A DNA stretch of 64,000 nt from Leucobacter sp. cx-42 (GCF_014529985.1 NZ_JACVMU010000006.1:272842-336841); one strand, 5' to 3'. Positions 16,072 to 26,658 are shown, counted from the stretch's first letter. Notes: a model not told the origin generated them from the sequence alone. Made by a program: numbers and translations.

Positions 16072-17364
16072 ATGCGCATCATCATCGTGGGAGCTGGCAT
16101 TGCTGGCCTCTCGACCGCCCTCAGCCTCGAAGCTGCGGGCTTCACCGACATCACCATCTACGAGCGCACCGCCCAGGTGCGCGGGCTCGGCGTCGGTCTC
16201 AATCTCCTCCCCCACGCGGTACGCGAGCTCACCGAGCTCGGCCTCAAAGACCGCATCGAGGCACTCGGCGTCGAACCAACCGCGCTCGCCTATTTCAACC
16301 GCTTCGGCCAGCCGATCTGGTCGGAGCCCCGCGGCACCGCGGCAGGATACATCTGGCCCCAGCTCTCCGTACACCGCGGCGAGCTGCAGCTCTTGCTGCT
16401 TGATGCGGTCACCGAGCGCCTCGGTGACATCGTGCGCACGGGTCACCGCCTCATCGAGGTTGCAGACGGGGACGAGACCACCGCCACCTTCGAGACCGCG
16501 ACCGGCCCGGTCACCGCGACCGCTGACCTCATCATCGGCGCCGACGGCATCCACTCCTCGCTGCGCCAACTGCGGTATCCCGACGAGGGCGCCCCACCGT
16601 GGAGCGGACTCACCCTCTGGCGCGGGACCGCTCGCATCCCCCAGTTCCTCGACGGCGCGACCATGGTCATGACGGGTGACGGCGATCAGAAGTTCGTCGC
16701 GTATCCACTCGAGGCCCCCGCCGCAGACGGCACCCAGCGCGTCAACTTCATTGCAGAACATCGCGCCCCCGGATCGCCAGGCGCAGACTGGAACCGCACC
16801 GTCGACCCCGCCCCCATCGTCGAACTGTTCCGCGAGTGGCGGTACGACTGGCTCGATGTCCCAGCAACCATCGCTGCCGCAGAGGAAATCCTCGAGTACC
16901 CCATGGTTGATCGCGACGCACTCCCCCAGTGGACGTTCGGCCAGACCACCCTCGTCGGCGATGCCGCACACGCGATGTACCCCAACGGATCCAACGGCGG
17001 ATCGCAGGCCATCCTCGATGCGCGCACGCTCGCCTGGGAGCTGGCGACTGCGGTGCGCGGATCCGCCCCCACCATCACCGATGACCGCGCAGGTCGCGCC
17101 GCCGCGATCGCGTGTGCCCTCGAGCGCTACGAGGCGAAGCGACGCCCCGCCACCGCAACGCTGCTCGAGATGACGCGTCAGACCGGGCCCGAGCGCGTGA
17201 TGCTGCTTGCCCGCGAGCGCGCCCCAGAGGGATTTGCCGACATCAACGATGTGATTCCGCTGGCGGAGCGAGAGCAGATCGCACTGAGCTACAAGCAGGC
17301 GGCGGGGTTTGATCCGGCAATGCTCGCGGAACGCAGCTCCCTCACTGTCGAGGCACGCGCGTGA
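16072..17364 (+). CDS. PhzS-like flavin-dependent monooxygenase
   Basis: 430 residues. FAD-binding GxGxxG is in IIIVGAGIAGLSTALSL. The segment GLGVGLNLLPHAVRELTELG followed by YFNRFGQPIWSEPRG is typical of the PhzS (5-methylphenazine-1-carboxylate 1-monooxygenase) subgroup. The DG motif is IIGADGIHSSLR, and the GD motif VGDAAHAMYPNGSNGGSQA has the Asn/Gly-rich form of that subgroup. It probably hydroxylates, with or without decarboxylation, an aromatic or heteroaromatic acid. It is first in an operon with a MarR regulator and a DUF3237 protein, all with 4-bp overlaps. The substrate is unknown. Confidence 0.88.
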   Translation: MRIIIVGAGIAGLSTALSLEAAGFTDITIYERTAQVRGLGVGLNLLPHAVRELTELGLKDRIEALGVEPTALAYFNRFGQPIWSEPRGTAAGYIWPQLSVHRGELQLLLLDAVTERLGDIVRTGHRLIEVADGDETTATFETATGPVTATADLIIGADGIHSSLRQLRYPDEGAPPWSGLTLWRGTARIPQFLDGATMVMTGDGDQKFVAYPLEAPAADGTQRVNFIAEHRAPGSPGADWNRTVDPAPIVELFREWRYDWLDVPATIAAAEEILEYPMVDRDALPQWTFGQTTLVGDAAHAMYPNGSNGGSQAILDARTLAWELATAVRGSAPTITDDRAGRAAAIACALERYEAKRRPATATLLEMTRQTGPERVMLLARERAPEGFADINDVIPLAEREQIALSYKQAAGFDPAMLAERSSLTVEARA

Positions 17365-17879
17365 GCTCGGCATCGCTGTCCACGCTTGCTGCGCAAGTCT
17401 CCCCCATGCGGCGAGCGCTCAGCGCGCTTGCTCGCGAGCGTGAGGCGCTGCCAGAGATTCCAGATGCGCAGATCGAGATCATCCGGTTCATTGAGACCGG
17501 TGGCGAAGCAACGCCCAGCTCGATCGCACTCGCGCTCGGCGCCGGTCGCCCGACGGTGAGCAACCTGCTTGCCACGATGGAATCCGCTGGACTCATTACC
17601 CGGAGACGCGATGCACACGATGGCCGCCGGATCGTTGTGAACGTCTCCGCCGCCGCACGTGACTACTTCGCCCGGTTCGACGCGGCGACCTCCGCGATCA
17701 TGACGGAGGCTGCTGCGCAGCTTTCCGCGGCGGATCAGGCAGCCCTCATCGCCGCTGCCAAAGCCTTTGAACGCCTCACGGGGCAACTCGTGCTCACCCG
17801 CGGCGGAACACACACGCCTTCGTCCGTTTCCACCGAACAGACCACCCACACCGCCCAGACCGAACAGGAACGCGCATGA
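17361..17879 (+). CDS. MarR family transcriptional regulator
   Basis: 172 residues from GTG 17361, overlapping the upstream stop (GTGA). The winged helix-turn-helix covers residues ~45-110: ATPSSIALALGAGRPTVSNLL is the recognition-helix region and RRRDAHDGRRIVVNVS is the wing with the family's basic DxR motif. The C-terminal ~25 residues are Thr/Ser-rich and probably disordered. It lies between the monooxygenase and DUF3237 genes and probably represses the operon until a phenolic ligand binds; the palindrome at 15998-16016 is its likely target. Confidence 0.88.
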   Translation: MSSASLSTLAAQVSPMRRALSALAREREALPEIPDAQIEIIRFIETGGEATPSSIALALGAGRPTVSNLLATMESAGLITRRRDAHDGRRIVVNVSAAARDYFARFDAATSAIMTEAAAQLSAADQAALIAAAKAFERLTGQLVLTRGGTHTPSSVSTEQTTHTAQTEQERA

Positions 17880-18355
17880 CCACACCGATCCTCGACCAGC
17901 TCGCAGTGCCTCAGCTCACGCCTGTCTTCGATGTGCGCGTTGACCTTGAGCGCCCGCTCGAACTCGGCAGCACACGCGCTGGCACGCGACGCATCATTCC
18001 CATTGTCGGCGGCACCATCTCGAACGGTCTCGACGCGACGATCCTCAGCGGCGGCGCTGACTGGCAGCGCGTGCGCGCAGATGGCACCCTCGAGATCGAT
18101 GGCCGCTACACCGCGCGCACCGCAGACGGCGAGCTCCTGTATCTCTCTGCAACCGGCATCCGCACGGGGCCACCAGAGGTGCTCGCTGCGCTCGGCCGTG
18201 GCGACGCGGTGGATCCGGGCGCATACTATTTCCGCACGACCGTATCCATTGAGACCGGGAGCGCGGATCTCGCCTGGTTGCAGCGGTCACTGTTCGTTGC
18301 GACCTGCGTGCGTGAGGCTGCGACCGTGCGGTACCGGACCTACCAGGTGTCATAA
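17876..18355 (+). CDS. DUF3237 domain protein
   Basis: 159 residues, with the start overlapping the MarR stop (ATGA). The whole length matches the DUF3237 beta-barrel pattern: TPVFDVRVDL at the start, GTRRIIPIVGGTISNGLDA, GGADWQRVRADGT, and a C-terminal FVATCVREAATVRYRTYQV. Family members accompany oxygenases and hydrolases of aromatic and steroid catabolism; no reaction is established. In this operon it may act on the product of the PhzS-like monooxygenase. Confidence 0.85.
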   Translation: MTTPILDQLAVPQLTPVFDVRVDLERPLELGSTRAGTRRIIPIVGGTISNGLDATILSGGADWQRVRADGTLEIDGRYTARTADGELLYLSATGIRTGPPEVLAALGRGDAVDPGAYYFRTTVSIETGSADLAWLQRSLFVATCVREAATVRYRTYQVS

Positions 18356-18358
18356 CGG

Positions 18359-18400
18359 CGAACAGGTGGCTGGATGCTCTCGCACTCAGCCACCTCTTCG
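18359..18400. terminator. hairpin terminator between convergent genes
   Basis: A 9-bp stem AGGTGGCTG / CAGCCACCT (18364-18372 with 18387-18395), extended by CGAA/TTCG outside, lies between the DUF3237 stop and the protease stop. Confidence 0.7.
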
Positions 18401-18413
18401 TTGCTTGCCTGTG

Positions 18414-20990
18414 TTACTTGCGCTGCGCGCGACGCGAGACCGCGAACGCGGCAGCCGCAGCGGCCAGCAGAGCGATGCCAGCAGCCCCGAGCCACGGAGC
18501 GAACTCGTCACCGGTGTTGCTCAGGCTGCCCGTCTTCGCTGGCCCGGGCTTCGGCTTGGCCGGGTCGGGCTTTGGTTCTGGCTTCACCGGGGTCTTCGAT
18601 AGCGTGCTCGTGACAAGATCCGCCGACGCGCCATCGCGATCGTTCGGTCCGTACGCGGTCAGCTCGACCGTGTACGTCGTCCCAGCCTTCAGCCCGTCAA
18701 AGCGATAGCTCGTCGGAAGCTGCGCGTCACTCAATTGGCTGGCCTCGACGGCGTTCTCTGGATCCGCGTCCCCTTCGAAGAGGGCAATCACGTAGTGATC
18801 AACGGGGACATCCGATCCGGCAGCGCGCGTCACGGCAGCGGCAGCTGGGGCGTCCCAAGTGAACGTGAGTGAGTCAACGGCGCGATCCGCAGCTTTCAGG
18901 CCGGTGGGTGCCGCAGGGATCTGGGCCGGCAGCAGCTCATCAATCTTCTCCAAGAGCGCCAGCCCGTCAACGAGGCCATTGCCAAACACGTGCTCGTCAG
19001 CGAACCGCGATGCATACGGGTTCACAAGCGGAGCGCCTTCGACAGTATCGCGGGCAGTGTTGATGGTGAGATCGGTGAGTTCAGCGCCCGTCAGCTGGGG
19101 TCGATAGGAAAGCCCGAGTGCCGCAACTGCCGCTGCATTGGGGGCTGCCGCAGACGTGCCATCAAATCGGTACACGTTTTCCTCGTCTGTTTCGTTGAAG
19201 AACGTGGTCTGGGTGCCGTCAACGGCCACGATATGCGGCGTATCTACAATCTCCGGTGCGGCCAGACGCGCTGATGGCGTCGGAGGTGCCACCGGCTCGA
19301 AAAGCAGCGTGCCAGGGCCGAGCGAGGAATAGTTGCGAATGATGGTGGGGTCTTCCCAGTCCATCGCACCAACACTGATCGCTGATCCGTCAGCCGCGTG
19401 CCCGAAGAATGATTCGCCAACCCAGTCGTGGGTGTTATCGCCCATGAACTGCCGCTCAGTGATCGCTGCACCACCTTGCATAAACAGTGTGTAGAGCGCT
19501 GGCAACGGAGCCGCGGTGTCATGTCCCGAACGCACAATGACCATCTTGATGTTGGAGGCCAAGGGCAGCGTCGCTTCACCGACCAGTGTCGTGAACGGGC
19601 CGCCGATCATTCCAATCTCATCAATGAGTTCCGGCTCGGCTGCACCGTCCGTTTCCTTGTAGAACTGCACCTGGAAGTCACTCGTCACACCGAAGAGTGA
19701 TTCACCAACCGCGCCATAGAAGAGCAGCTTGAATGCGTTGCCACCTGCAGCCTGCATGGTCTTGAGCGTGTCAAACCCGACCTCCGACGATTCGGAAGGG
19801 TCAAAGTCCATGCAGTCAACCCCGGCTTCTGACGCCGGAACCTGCACCTCCTCGCCGTCCTGCAGCACGGTGACTTGAGTCCACGCCGGGCATTCCATCG
19901 GCCGGTACTCGTTGGTCTGCCATGAGCTGTTTGGCAGCCCCGCACTCGGGCCAGTAGACGCTATTGCGGTCGAATTTCCTGCCGCCGTGAAGTAGGCAAC
20001 ATCGTAGTTCTCTTTCGCCTCCTCAACCGTGGCCGAAACGATCCCCTTTTGGTAGTAGGCCTCGGACAGGTAGGAAATGTCGTCGACAATGATGTCAGCG
20101 CCAGCTTCCACGAGCGCTTCGATGTTGAGCGCCATCCCGATCTCGCTGCTGCCTGAATCTGCGAACAGCAGCTTCGCTCCGGGGGCAATGCCGTGCACGA
20201 GCTGCGCCATCGCTCGGCCTTCATCGCTTCCATCGTCTTTCTCGTCGGACACGATCGTTACTGGTTCTTGCCAGCCGCAAGGATTGTCGGGGCCGGGCAG
20301 AGCCCCAGCCGCGATGTCTTCCGCCACCGATTTGGGTGTTTCGAGCTGCCCGAACGAGTCAGAGATGATGCCGATCGTGACACCGGTACCGTCGACGTCG
20401 TATTCACCCCTGGCGAGGTCTGCGCGCAGCGGAACGTCTGCCTCGATCGGCACGGGTCCGCACTGCTCGCCCGAGACTTGCTCCGCAGCGGTACGAATCG
20501 CGCCGTTCGCAGCGAGGCTCTCGCGCAGGCCGGCCGTTGCTGCTGCTGACCGTTCACGGCCCGCAATCGGTGCGAGGGACGGAGTAGCGCTGAGGACACC
20601 GTCAATTTCCGCAACCGCGGGAAGAGCCTCCGGCGCCACCCGAATCTCAGCAGCCGCAAAGCGTTCGACAAGCTGATCGATTTCGGCGATCTCACCGAGG
20701 GCAGCGAGCGTTGCCGCAGTCGGCGCACCGTCAAAGAACACCGTCGCGCTCACGCGCTGATCAGCGTCGAAGGACAGACTGCCGCCGCCCTCGACCGGGA
20801 GCGAGGCTGCCTCACTGATCTCTTCGGGGCTTGCTCCCCCTTCGGCAACGGCCGCAATGCGGTCGGAAAGCGTATCCAAGGTTGTCACTTCAATCGGCTC
20901 TTCTGCCGAGGCCGCAACCGAAACACCACCCATGGTGACAAGCGAGACTACGGCAAACGCCGAGAGTAAAGACGTGGATCTCAGACGCAT
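18414..20990 (-). CDS. secreted, cell-wall-anchored subtilase-like peptidase (S8/S53-like) with Fn3 domain
   Basis: 858 residues from ATG 20990, preceded by AGGAGAAG. A signal peptide ends near VAASAEE (residue ~30). The catalytic domain starts ~200: Asp in GIISDSFG (~210); the second motif reads DEGRAMAQLVHGIAPGAKL with Glu (~257) where subtilisins have His; Ser in FDGTSAAAPNAAA (~612). The oxyanion region IIVDDISY has Asp instead of Asn, recalling the Glu/Asp/Ser set of sedolisins (S53). A fibronectin type III-like domain follows (~700-790), then a Pro/Lys spacer and a sorting signal LSNTGDE, a hydrophobic helix and RRAQRK. It is probably surface-displayed. It could also be an inactive homologue if Glu does not replace His functionally. 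Confidence 0.85.
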   Translation of the reverse strand: MRLRSTSLLSAFAVVSLVTMGGVSVAASAEEPIEVTTLDTLSDRIAAVAEGGASPEEISEAASLPVEGGGSLSFDADQRVSATVFFDGAPTAATLAALGEIAEIDQLVERFAAAEIRVAPEALPAVAEIDGVLSATPSLAPIAGRERSAAATAGLRESLAANGAIRTAAEQVSGEQCGPVPIEADVPLRADLARGEYDVDGTGVTIGIISDSFGQLETPKSVAEDIAAGALPGPDNPCGWQEPVTIVSDEKDDGSDEGRAMAQLVHGIAPGAKLLFADSGSSEIGMALNIEALVEAGADIIVDDISYLSEAYYQKGIVSATVEEAKENYDVAYFTAAGNSTAIASTGPSAGLPNSSWQTNEYRPMECPAWTQVTVLQDGEEVQVPASEAGVDCMDFDPSESSEVGFDTLKTMQAAGGNAFKLLFYGAVGESLFGVTSDFQVQFYKETDGAAEPELIDEIGMIGGPFTTLVGEATLPLASNIKMVIVRSGHDTAAPLPALYTLFMQGGAAITERQFMGDNTHDWVGESFFGHAADGSAISVGAMDWEDPTIIRNYSSLGPGTLLFEPVAPPTPSARLAAPEIVDTPHIVAVDGTQTTFFNETDEENVYRFDGTSAAAPNAAAVAALGLSYRPQLTGAELTDLTINTARDTVEGAPLVNPYASRFADEHVFGNGLVDGLALLEKIDELLPAQIPAAPTGLKAADRAVDSLTFTWDAPAAAAVTRAAGSDVPVDHYVIALFEGDADPENAVEASQLSDAQLPTSYRFDGLKAGTTYTVELTAYGPNDRDGASADLVTSTLSKTPVKPEPKPDPAKPKPGPAKTGSLSNTGDEFAPWLGAAGIALLAAAAAAFAVSRRAQRK

Positions 20991-21166
20991 ATCTTCTCCT
21001 AAGCGCGCCCGGGGAGGCCTTTCTCCCAAGCCAGAGACGCACGGGAAAAACCTATGCCAGATTTCCCACTTTTCGTATGGATTCCTCGGTTGCTTCGCAA
21101 ACTGCACGCTCGGTGCGCGGATCGTTCCAAGCTCGCACGCTGCGCCTGCTGATCCGCGCCCGCCAG

Positions 21167-22087
21167 CTAACGTCCGTTGCGCAGCTCCCGCGGGGCGAGG
21201 CCGTACAGCTCTTTTAGTGCCCGACGCATGCTCGCGCTCGTGCCGAATCCGGTCTGCTCCGCGATCGTCGACACGTCGACCTCGTCAAACCGAGCGTCCT
21301 GCAGCATCGACCGCGCCACGCGGGCACGCTCCCGGCGGATCTCGCCTGCAACTGAGCTCTCCACCTCAGCAAACACCGCTTGCAGCCGTCGGAGCGACAC
21401 CCCAAGAAACTGCGCCACCATCTGCGGGGTCAGCTGTACTTCGGCCCGATGCTCAGCAATGTGTTGCAATGCCTTTTCCCGCAGTGCGGAACGCGGGCTA
21501 CCGGCCTGCTGCGGGTCGCCCTGTCGTCCGATAATGAGCGTACCGGCCATCTCGAGCAGCATCCGGTCGACGGTGAAGCGTTCACGCTCCGAGGTGTCTT
21601 CGGTGACCGAGATGGACTGCTCGAGAAACGCCAGCATCGCGCGCTCCGAGACAGAGAGTTCGTCGAAGAGCATGACCTGGTCGATGAGCATTGGCACGTA
21701 CGCGAGCAAAGCCTCTCGCGGAATGCGCAGCACGTGGAATCGCCACGGTTCAACAAATCGCACGCGGTGCGGGAGGCCGCTCGGTGCGATCATGAGCGCG
21801 CTCGAAGATCGCTGCCAGGCCCCTCCCTGCAGGTACTCAAAAGATCCTTCTTGCACGAAGACAATATCGATCGTTGGCAGGCCAGGCCGCAGCGGCCGCC
21901 GTTCGACTTCACCGCCGGTCCCCCACGCTTCGATTGCCATAAGCATGCCGAACGCGGTGACCCGCGCCTGCATGCCAAGATCTCCCCCGGCATTGCGCAC
22001 GCCGGTGCGCCGTATGTCACTATCTGCGTAGTCAGTGATCGACCGCTCAGGCAGTCCTTCGATCTGAGCAGCGGTGCTCCTGTTCAT
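21167..22087 (-). CDS. AraC family transcriptional regulator
   Basis: 306 residues from ATG 22087; ATG 22093 two codons earlier is equally possible. The N-terminal ~190 residues form a sensing domain (PSGLPHRVRFVEPWRFHVLR is cupin-like). The C-terminal AraC DNA-binding domain has two helix-turn-helix units: LTPQMVAQFLGVSLRRLQAV and VSTIAEQTGFGTSASMRRA, with the closing YGLAPRELR. It lies 5' of the siderophore ABC genes on the same strand order but separated by 220 bp with no recognisable gene. Control of the iron genes or of the neighbouring protease is possible but not shown. Confidence 0.88.
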   Translation of the reverse strand: MNRSTAAQIEGLPERSITDYADSDIRRTGVRNAGGDLGMQARVTAFGMLMAIEAWGTGGEVERRPLRPGLPTIDIVFVQEGSFEYLQGGAWQRSSSALMIAPSGLPHRVRFVEPWRFHVLRIPREALLAYVPMLIDQVMLFDELSVSERAMLAFLEQSISVTEDTSERERFTVDRMLLEMAGTLIIGRQGDPQQAGSPRSALREKALQHIAEHRAEVQLTPQMVAQFLGVSLRRLQAVFAEVESSVAGEIRRERARVARSMLQDARFDEVDVSTIAEQTGFGTSASMRRALKELYGLAPRELRNGR

Positions 22088-22313
22088 GCACACAATGTAT
22101 CCCGCAAATCATGTCAACGCAGCTATTGCATCTTCCCAACGGGAAACCGAATGTGAAGTGAGCGAAAAACCGGCGCCCGGCACCAGCGTCACAGCCCGTT
22201 GCCGAAGCGAATCCTCCTTTTAATACATACTCACGGCAGATCTGAGACCTGCGCCTGATTGCAACAATCGCATCAGCGCGATCAATTTCACCAGCGCACA
22301 GCGATCAAGCGCA

Positions 22314-24137
22314 TCAGCCCTGGCCACCGCGCGACATCTGCCACAACCGGGCGAACGCCCCGCCTTCGCGCTCGCGAAGCGCTGCGGGCGCACCTGATTC
22401 CACGATCCGACCGTCCGCGCACACGACGACGGTGTCTGCACCTGCCACCTGCTCCATGTGGTGCGCGATCACGACCGCGGTGCGATCACGTGTCACCTCT
22501 GCGATTGCGCGTGTGAGCACACCGTCGGCACCCGCCTGCGACCCGGCTTCGTCGAGCACAACGACTGGCGGATCAGCGAGCAGCACTCGGGCAAGCGCAA
22601 TCTGCTGTGCGTCCCGGTGACTGACCGATGAGCTGAGTGTGGCGTCGAGTCCGCGGTCGAAGCGCGCGACATCGCAACCAACGCGGGCAAGCGCTGCGAC
22701 GAGCTCCGCGTCTGAGGCGTGAGGCGCTGCGATCCGCACATTGTCTGCGATGGTGCCGGAGAACAGGTATGTCTCTTGTGCGACGAGCATCACTGCGGGT
22801 CTGCCCGAGTGCATCGCCTCGCCTGCTGGGGCACCGCCGATGCTCACGGATCCGCGCAACGGATTATCAAAACCAGCAATGAGCCGCGCAATCGTGCTCT
22901 TGCCGGAGCCAGAGCTGCCGATGAGCGCAACGGTATCGCCCGCGGGAATCGTGAGCGTCACCTCTTGCAAAGCGTCACGTACAGCATCGCCGCCGTAGCG
23001 GTAGCCCACGGCCTGAAGTTCGACCGATGCATCGATGACATTCGTGAAGTCGGGGTCGCGCCTCCCGCCGGCCACCCCTGGAGTCGGCTCAGGAACCGCC
23101 TGCACCACGCCAGCGAGGCGCTGCAGCCCGGCGAGTGCACGCTGCAGATCGTCCATACTGCCGAGCAAATCACCGATGGGGCCGAACAGCCGGTGGAAGT
23201 ACAGCGCGGCTGCGGTCACAGCGCCCACCGACAGCCCGGTCGTTGTCGCGAGCACGAAGCCGACAGCGAGCACCGCCGCGAGTCCAACAAACTCAGCGGC
23301 ATTCAACCCACCGATGAAGATATTCCGTGCACGCGCGGTCTCCAGATGCGTGTGTACCGCCGTTTCGCTCGCGTGAGCAATGCGGTCGAGGTGCGAGTCG
23401 CGCGTACCGTAAGCCCGAACAGTATCTGCCCCTGACACCGCTTCGACAAAGACGCGGCCGCGCTCGGCCTCCTCCCGCCGCAGTCTGGCGTACAGCAGAC
23501 GCGAACGGCGCATAAACACGAACGTGCTCACGACCTGAATCGGTACGGCGGCAAGCGCTGCAAGCGCGAGCCAAGGGTTGAGCAATGCGAGGCCGAAGAC
23601 GGTGAGCACGATGGTGAAGAGCGAGCGTACGCAGAGTGGGATGACGCCAGAAATCGCCTCGGTGATCGCCTCGACATCATTTGTCACGCGCGAGATAAGA
23701 TCAGCATCACCTGCGTCTTCGACCTGACGAAGCGGCAGCCCGAGAGCTGCAGAAAAGACGAGTTCTCGCAGTTCAGCGAGTGCTGACTGCAGGCACCGTA
23801 CGAGCAAGACGCCGCCAGTACCTTCGAGCGCCGCAGCCGCGACACCAGCGCCAGCAAGCGCACCGCCAAGCCAGAGCACCTGAGAGAACGGCTCCCCCGC
23901 AACCACAGCATCGACGATCGCGCCGAGCAGTCTTGGGATCAGCAGCATCGAGGCAGTACCAGCGAGCAAGAGCACGACCGCTGGAATGAGCATCGTGCGC
24001 CGACGCCACAAGAGCCGAAGGCCGAGCCGCGCAGCAGCTCGAGTGCTCGCAGTTGGCATGAGGTTCGGTGTCGGTTTCATGCCTCCTCCTGGTCCAGCGC
24101 CAGGCGACTGGTCAGGGGAGCTCGCTGCGGGCGTCAT
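22314..24137 (-). CDS. ABC half-transporter, exporter fold (permease + ATPase), degenerate signature motif
   Basis: 607 residues from ATG 24137, which overlaps the upstream stop (ATGA). Residues ~50-330 are a six-helix ABC-exporter membrane domain. In the ATPase, Walker A is intact ([11 protein letters not shown]), as are the Q loop ([11 protein letters not shown]), Walker B plus catalytic Glu (VVVLDEAGS) and the H loop (VIAHHMEQ). The LSGGQ signature is lost; the position reads [18 protein letters not shown]. The partner encoded just upstream has the reverse pattern. With the siderophore-interacting protein this forms an IrtAB/YbtPQ-like set, so import of ferric siderophores by an exporter-fold heterodimer is the likely role. 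Confidence 0.85.
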   Translation of the reverse strand: MTPAASSPDQSPGAGPGGGMKPTPNLMPTASTRAAARLGLRLLWRRRTMLIPAVVLLLAGTASMLLIPRLLGAIVDAVVAGEPFSQVLWLGGALAGAGVAAAALEGTGGVLLVRCLQSALAELRELVFSAALGLPLRQVEDAGDADLISRVTNDVEAITEAISGVIPLCVRSLFTIVLTVFGLALLNPWLALAALAAVPIQVVSTFVFMRRSRLLYARLRREEAERGRVFVEAVSGADTVRAYGTRDSHLDRIAHASETAVHTHLETARARNIFIGGLNAAEFVGLAAVLAVGFVLATTTGLSVGAVTAAALYFHRLFGPIGDLLGSMDDLQRALAGLQRLAGVVQAVPEPTPGVAGGRRDPDFTNVIDASVELQAVGYRYGGDAVRDALQEVTLTIPAGDTVALIGSSGSGKSTIARLIAGFDNPLRGSVSIGGAPAGEAMHSGRPAVMLVAQETYLFSGTIADNVRIAAPHASDAELVAALARVGCDVARFDRGLDATLSSSVSHRDAQQIALARVLLADPPVVVLDEAGSQAGADGVLTRAIAEVTRDRTAVVIAHHMEQVAGADTVVVCADGRIVESGAPAALREREGGAFARLWQMSRGGQG

Positions 24138-25864
24138 GACGGATCCTTTGCGTGAGGTTCGTTGGAGTCTGGATTCGCGCCAGCATCTGCGCGGCCATCC
24201 ACAATGCGCGAGCACGCGGCCAGGAGAATTGGGCTCGAGGTGACGACCACGATCGGCCGTCCGAGTCCGCGCAGGCCGTCAGCCACGCGCTGTTCGGTGA
24301 TGGGATCCAGCGCGCTCGTTGGCTCATCAAGTACGACCACATCGGCGTCTGAGTGCAGTGCTCGTGCAAGCAGTACGCGCTGACGCTGCCCGCCAGAGAG
24401 CCGTCGACCGCCAGCACCGATTGGTGCGTCGGCATGGCCGAGGTGGTCAAGCACTTCGTCGAGTTCGGCTGCGGCGAGCGCACGGTCTGAGAGGTCGGCG
24501 GATCCGCTTCGCACCACGTTCTCCCGCAGTGTTCCGGTAAACAGCGCTGCGTCGTGCGGGGGTGCGAGCGCACAGGCTGCCATGCGTTCTGGCCCGAGTG
24601 TGCACGCATCGGTTCCGCAGAATTGTAATTCGCCTGGGGCGAGTGACGTGCGGAAGCCGAGGGCTGCTGAGATCGTCCGCGCCTCAGCTGGGGTATCAAC
24701 GCGCACCCCGACCAGGCTGTCGCTCGCGTGCACCTCGAGCGGCGCTCCCTGCGGCGGCGCCCAGCTGAGCAGTACGGGTGTGTGGGCGGATCCACCAGCA
24801 CTCACCCCTGTGGAGGAACCCCTGTAGGCGCCTGCGCCGAGATCCGCGTCCCCGGCCGGCAGCGCGTATCCGGTTTCGAGCAGCTCACGCAGGCGTTTGC
24901 TTGACGCCCGCTTGTGGGCCCAGTTGGCGCCGAAGGTGCCGACGTGCGCGAGCGAGCCCTGCAAGAACTGGGCGAGACCAACGACGGTGACAAGTTGCCC
25001 CGGCGTGATCCGCCCCTGAAGTGCAAGCCATCCTGCGGCGAGCGCGAGAACCGCGAGGTACACAATCGAGATGAGGGTGCTCACGGATTGATAGGTCACC
25101 AGCAGACGCGAGGCAGTGATTGCCCGATCGCGTGATGTGGTGCTCGCACGACCGTATCGACGCTGCATCTCTGCTTGCGCGCCGAGGCCGCGGATGACTC
25201 GCAACCCTGCGAGTGCGTCGGTGGCGATTTCGCTCGCGTGGCCAACGGCGGCTTGTTCGGCGGATCCGGCGCGCTCCAACGGCCGCGCCAGCCACTGCAT
25301 GAGCAGCAATACGAGTACTGCGCCGATTCCGACGCCGACGCCAAGGGGTACCGAGATGATGAGCAGGGCAATGGTCGCTGACAGTACGGCGGTCACCGTC
25401 GCCGCTTGCTGTGCGATACTCCAGGCGATGCCAGCGACTCGGCCGGTGTCACTCGTCGCGATGGACAGCAGTTCGCCAGGGTGCCTTCTGCCGAGCACGC
25501 CGCGCGGATGCAGCACTCGTGACGCCGCAAGCTGCCTGAGATCGTGCTCGCCGAATCCAAACACGCTCACCATGGCGCGGGCGGATCGCTGATAGCTCAG
25601 CGAAAGCACCAGGAATGTCGCACCGAGCACACCGATCCAGAGCAGCAGTTGGGTGAGGCTGCCGGGCTCAATCGCGCGGTCGATGATGATGCCGATAAGG
25701 ATCGGTACCGCGGCTTCCGCCGCCTGATGCAGCATGAGCCCAAACGTTGCCGCTGCGAGTCGTCGATCGCGACGGTCGTTCGCAAGGGCGATGCGCAAGA
25801 GGTTTGGCACACGCGGTGTACTCACGTTCTGGCCTGTTTGCCCTCGCTCAGACAATTGGGCCAT
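24134..25864 (-). CDS. ABC half-transporter, exporter fold, degenerate Walker A
   Basis: 576 residues from ATG 25864; a TTG two codons earlier overlaps the upstream stop and is an alternative. Six membrane helices lie within residues ~35-300. The ATPase domain lacks Walker A: the expected GxxGxGKS reads [12 protein letters not shown], and the H loop has Ser (VVTSSPILL). The signature [17 protein letters not shown] and Walker [13 protein letters not shown] are perfect. Combined with its partner (good Walker A, no LSGGQ), the heterodimer has one full ATP site and one dead site. It is second in the operon after the siderophore-interacting protein. Confidence 0.85.
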   Translation of the reverse strand: MAQLSERGQTGQNVSTPRVPNLLRIALANDRRDRRLAAATFGLMLHQAAEAAVPILIGIIIDRAIEPGSLTQLLLWIGVLGATFLVLSLSYQRSARAMVSVFGFGEHDLRQLAASRVLHPRGVLGRRHPGELLSIATSDTGRVAGIAWSIAQQAATVTAVLSATIALLIISVPLGVGVGIGAVLVLLLMQWLARPLERAGSAEQAAVGHASEIATDALAGLRVIRGLGAQAEMQRRYGRASTTSRDRAITASRLLVTYQSVSTLISIVYLAVLALAAGWLALQGRITPGQLVTVVGLAQFLQGSLAHVGTFGANWAHKRASSKRLRELLETGYALPAGDADLGAGAYRGSSTGVSAGGSAHTPVLLSWAPPQGAPLEVHASDSLVGVRVDTPAEARTISAALGFRTSLAPGELQFCGTDACTLGPERMAACALAPPHDAALFTGTLRENVVRSGSADLSDRALAAAELDEVLDHLGHADAPIGAGGRRLSGGQRQRVLLARALHSDADVVVLDEPTSALDPITEQRVADGLRGLGRPIVVVTSSPILLAACSRIVDGRADAGANPDSNEPHAKDPS

Positions 25865-25866
25865 GC

Positions 25867-26658
25867 TCAACCGACGTCTGCTGGGCGATCTCCTGAGAGA
25901 TTCTGTGTCCAGTAGCCGATTGCATGATGCCGGTTCCGAGCGAGACCCAGCCGTGCACGCAGGTCTGAGCGAATGGCACGACTCGTTGCGGCTTCACATG
26001 CGATCCAGGCATACCAAGCTCGGCTTGGCTGCTGGAATTGCGCGACGGTCTTGGCGAGGGCGCTTGGCGCAACTCCGTTTCCGCTACCAATAAGCCAGGT
26101 AACCTCGACTGTTGCGTCGGTTTTGAGCGGGAGCACGTCAGCTTCGGTTGCTACTTCGACAATCGCTCTGGCATGAGCGTCTGAGGGAAGCTGTTCGAGG
26201 ATTCGCCCGAGGCCTGGAAGACCAGTTGCATCAGCGACGAGCAACTGAAATTCGGTATCGTCAGCTGGTCCGTAGTACGAGGACGGTTCATCACTGCTTG
26301 TGAATACCCCTATGACATGACCAGCCTCGGCTCGAGAAGCCCAGTCAGAAGCGACCCCTCCTTCGTGAACCACGAAGTCAATGTCGAATCGTTTCCCACC
26401 GTCACGAACCGCACGCATTGTGTAATGCCGCCAGGGTGGTTCCTCACCTTCCCAGCCATGTCCGTACTCGGGTGAATTGAACGTTGCAAGCTCAGCGACG
26501 GTCTCGCCTGGACGTGGAATAGCAATGTCGACGCGCTCATCCCCGATGCCGGTCAGGAACCAACGCCACTCACCGACCGCTTCGAACTCAATGCGGCGCA
26601 TGTGCGGAGAAAGCTGGGTGATGCTCACCACACGAGCCGGGGAACATGGAATAGCCAT
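25867..26658 (-). CDS. siderophore-interacting protein (FAD-dependent ferric-siderophore reductase family)
   Basis: 263 residues from ATG 26658; the frame continues upstream without a convincing start. The order is that of SIP/ViuB flavoproteins: N-terminal FAD barrel with [18 protein letters not shown], a variant of the flavin motif in [28 protein letters not shown], then the NAD(P)-binding part with [17 protein letters not shown] and a C-terminal AIGYWTQN. These reduce ferric siderophores in the cytosol. It heads an operon with two exporter-fold ABC half-transporters; in IrtA this domain is fused to one half, here it is free. Regulation may act at the 19-bp palindrome upstream. Confidence 0.9.
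   Translation of the reverse strand: MAIPCSPARVVSITQLSPHMRRIEFEAVGEWRWFLTGIGDERVDIAIPRPGETVAELATFNSPEYGHGWEGEEPPWRHYTMRAVRDGGKRFDIDFVVHEGGVASDWASRAEAGHVIGVFTSSDEPSSYYGPADDTEFQLLVADATGLPGLGRILEQLPSDAHARAIVEVATEADVLPLKTDATVEVTWLIGSGNGVAPSALAKTVAQFQQPSRAWYAWIACEAATSRAIRSDLRARLGLARNRHHAIGYWTQNLSGDRPADVG

Noticed and set aside
22094..22313. Possible small gene or regulatory RNA between the AraC and ABC genes
   Set aside because: Only loosely repeated GCGCATCAGC/GCGATCAA words were seen; no start with ribosome site and no stable hairpin that I could establish.
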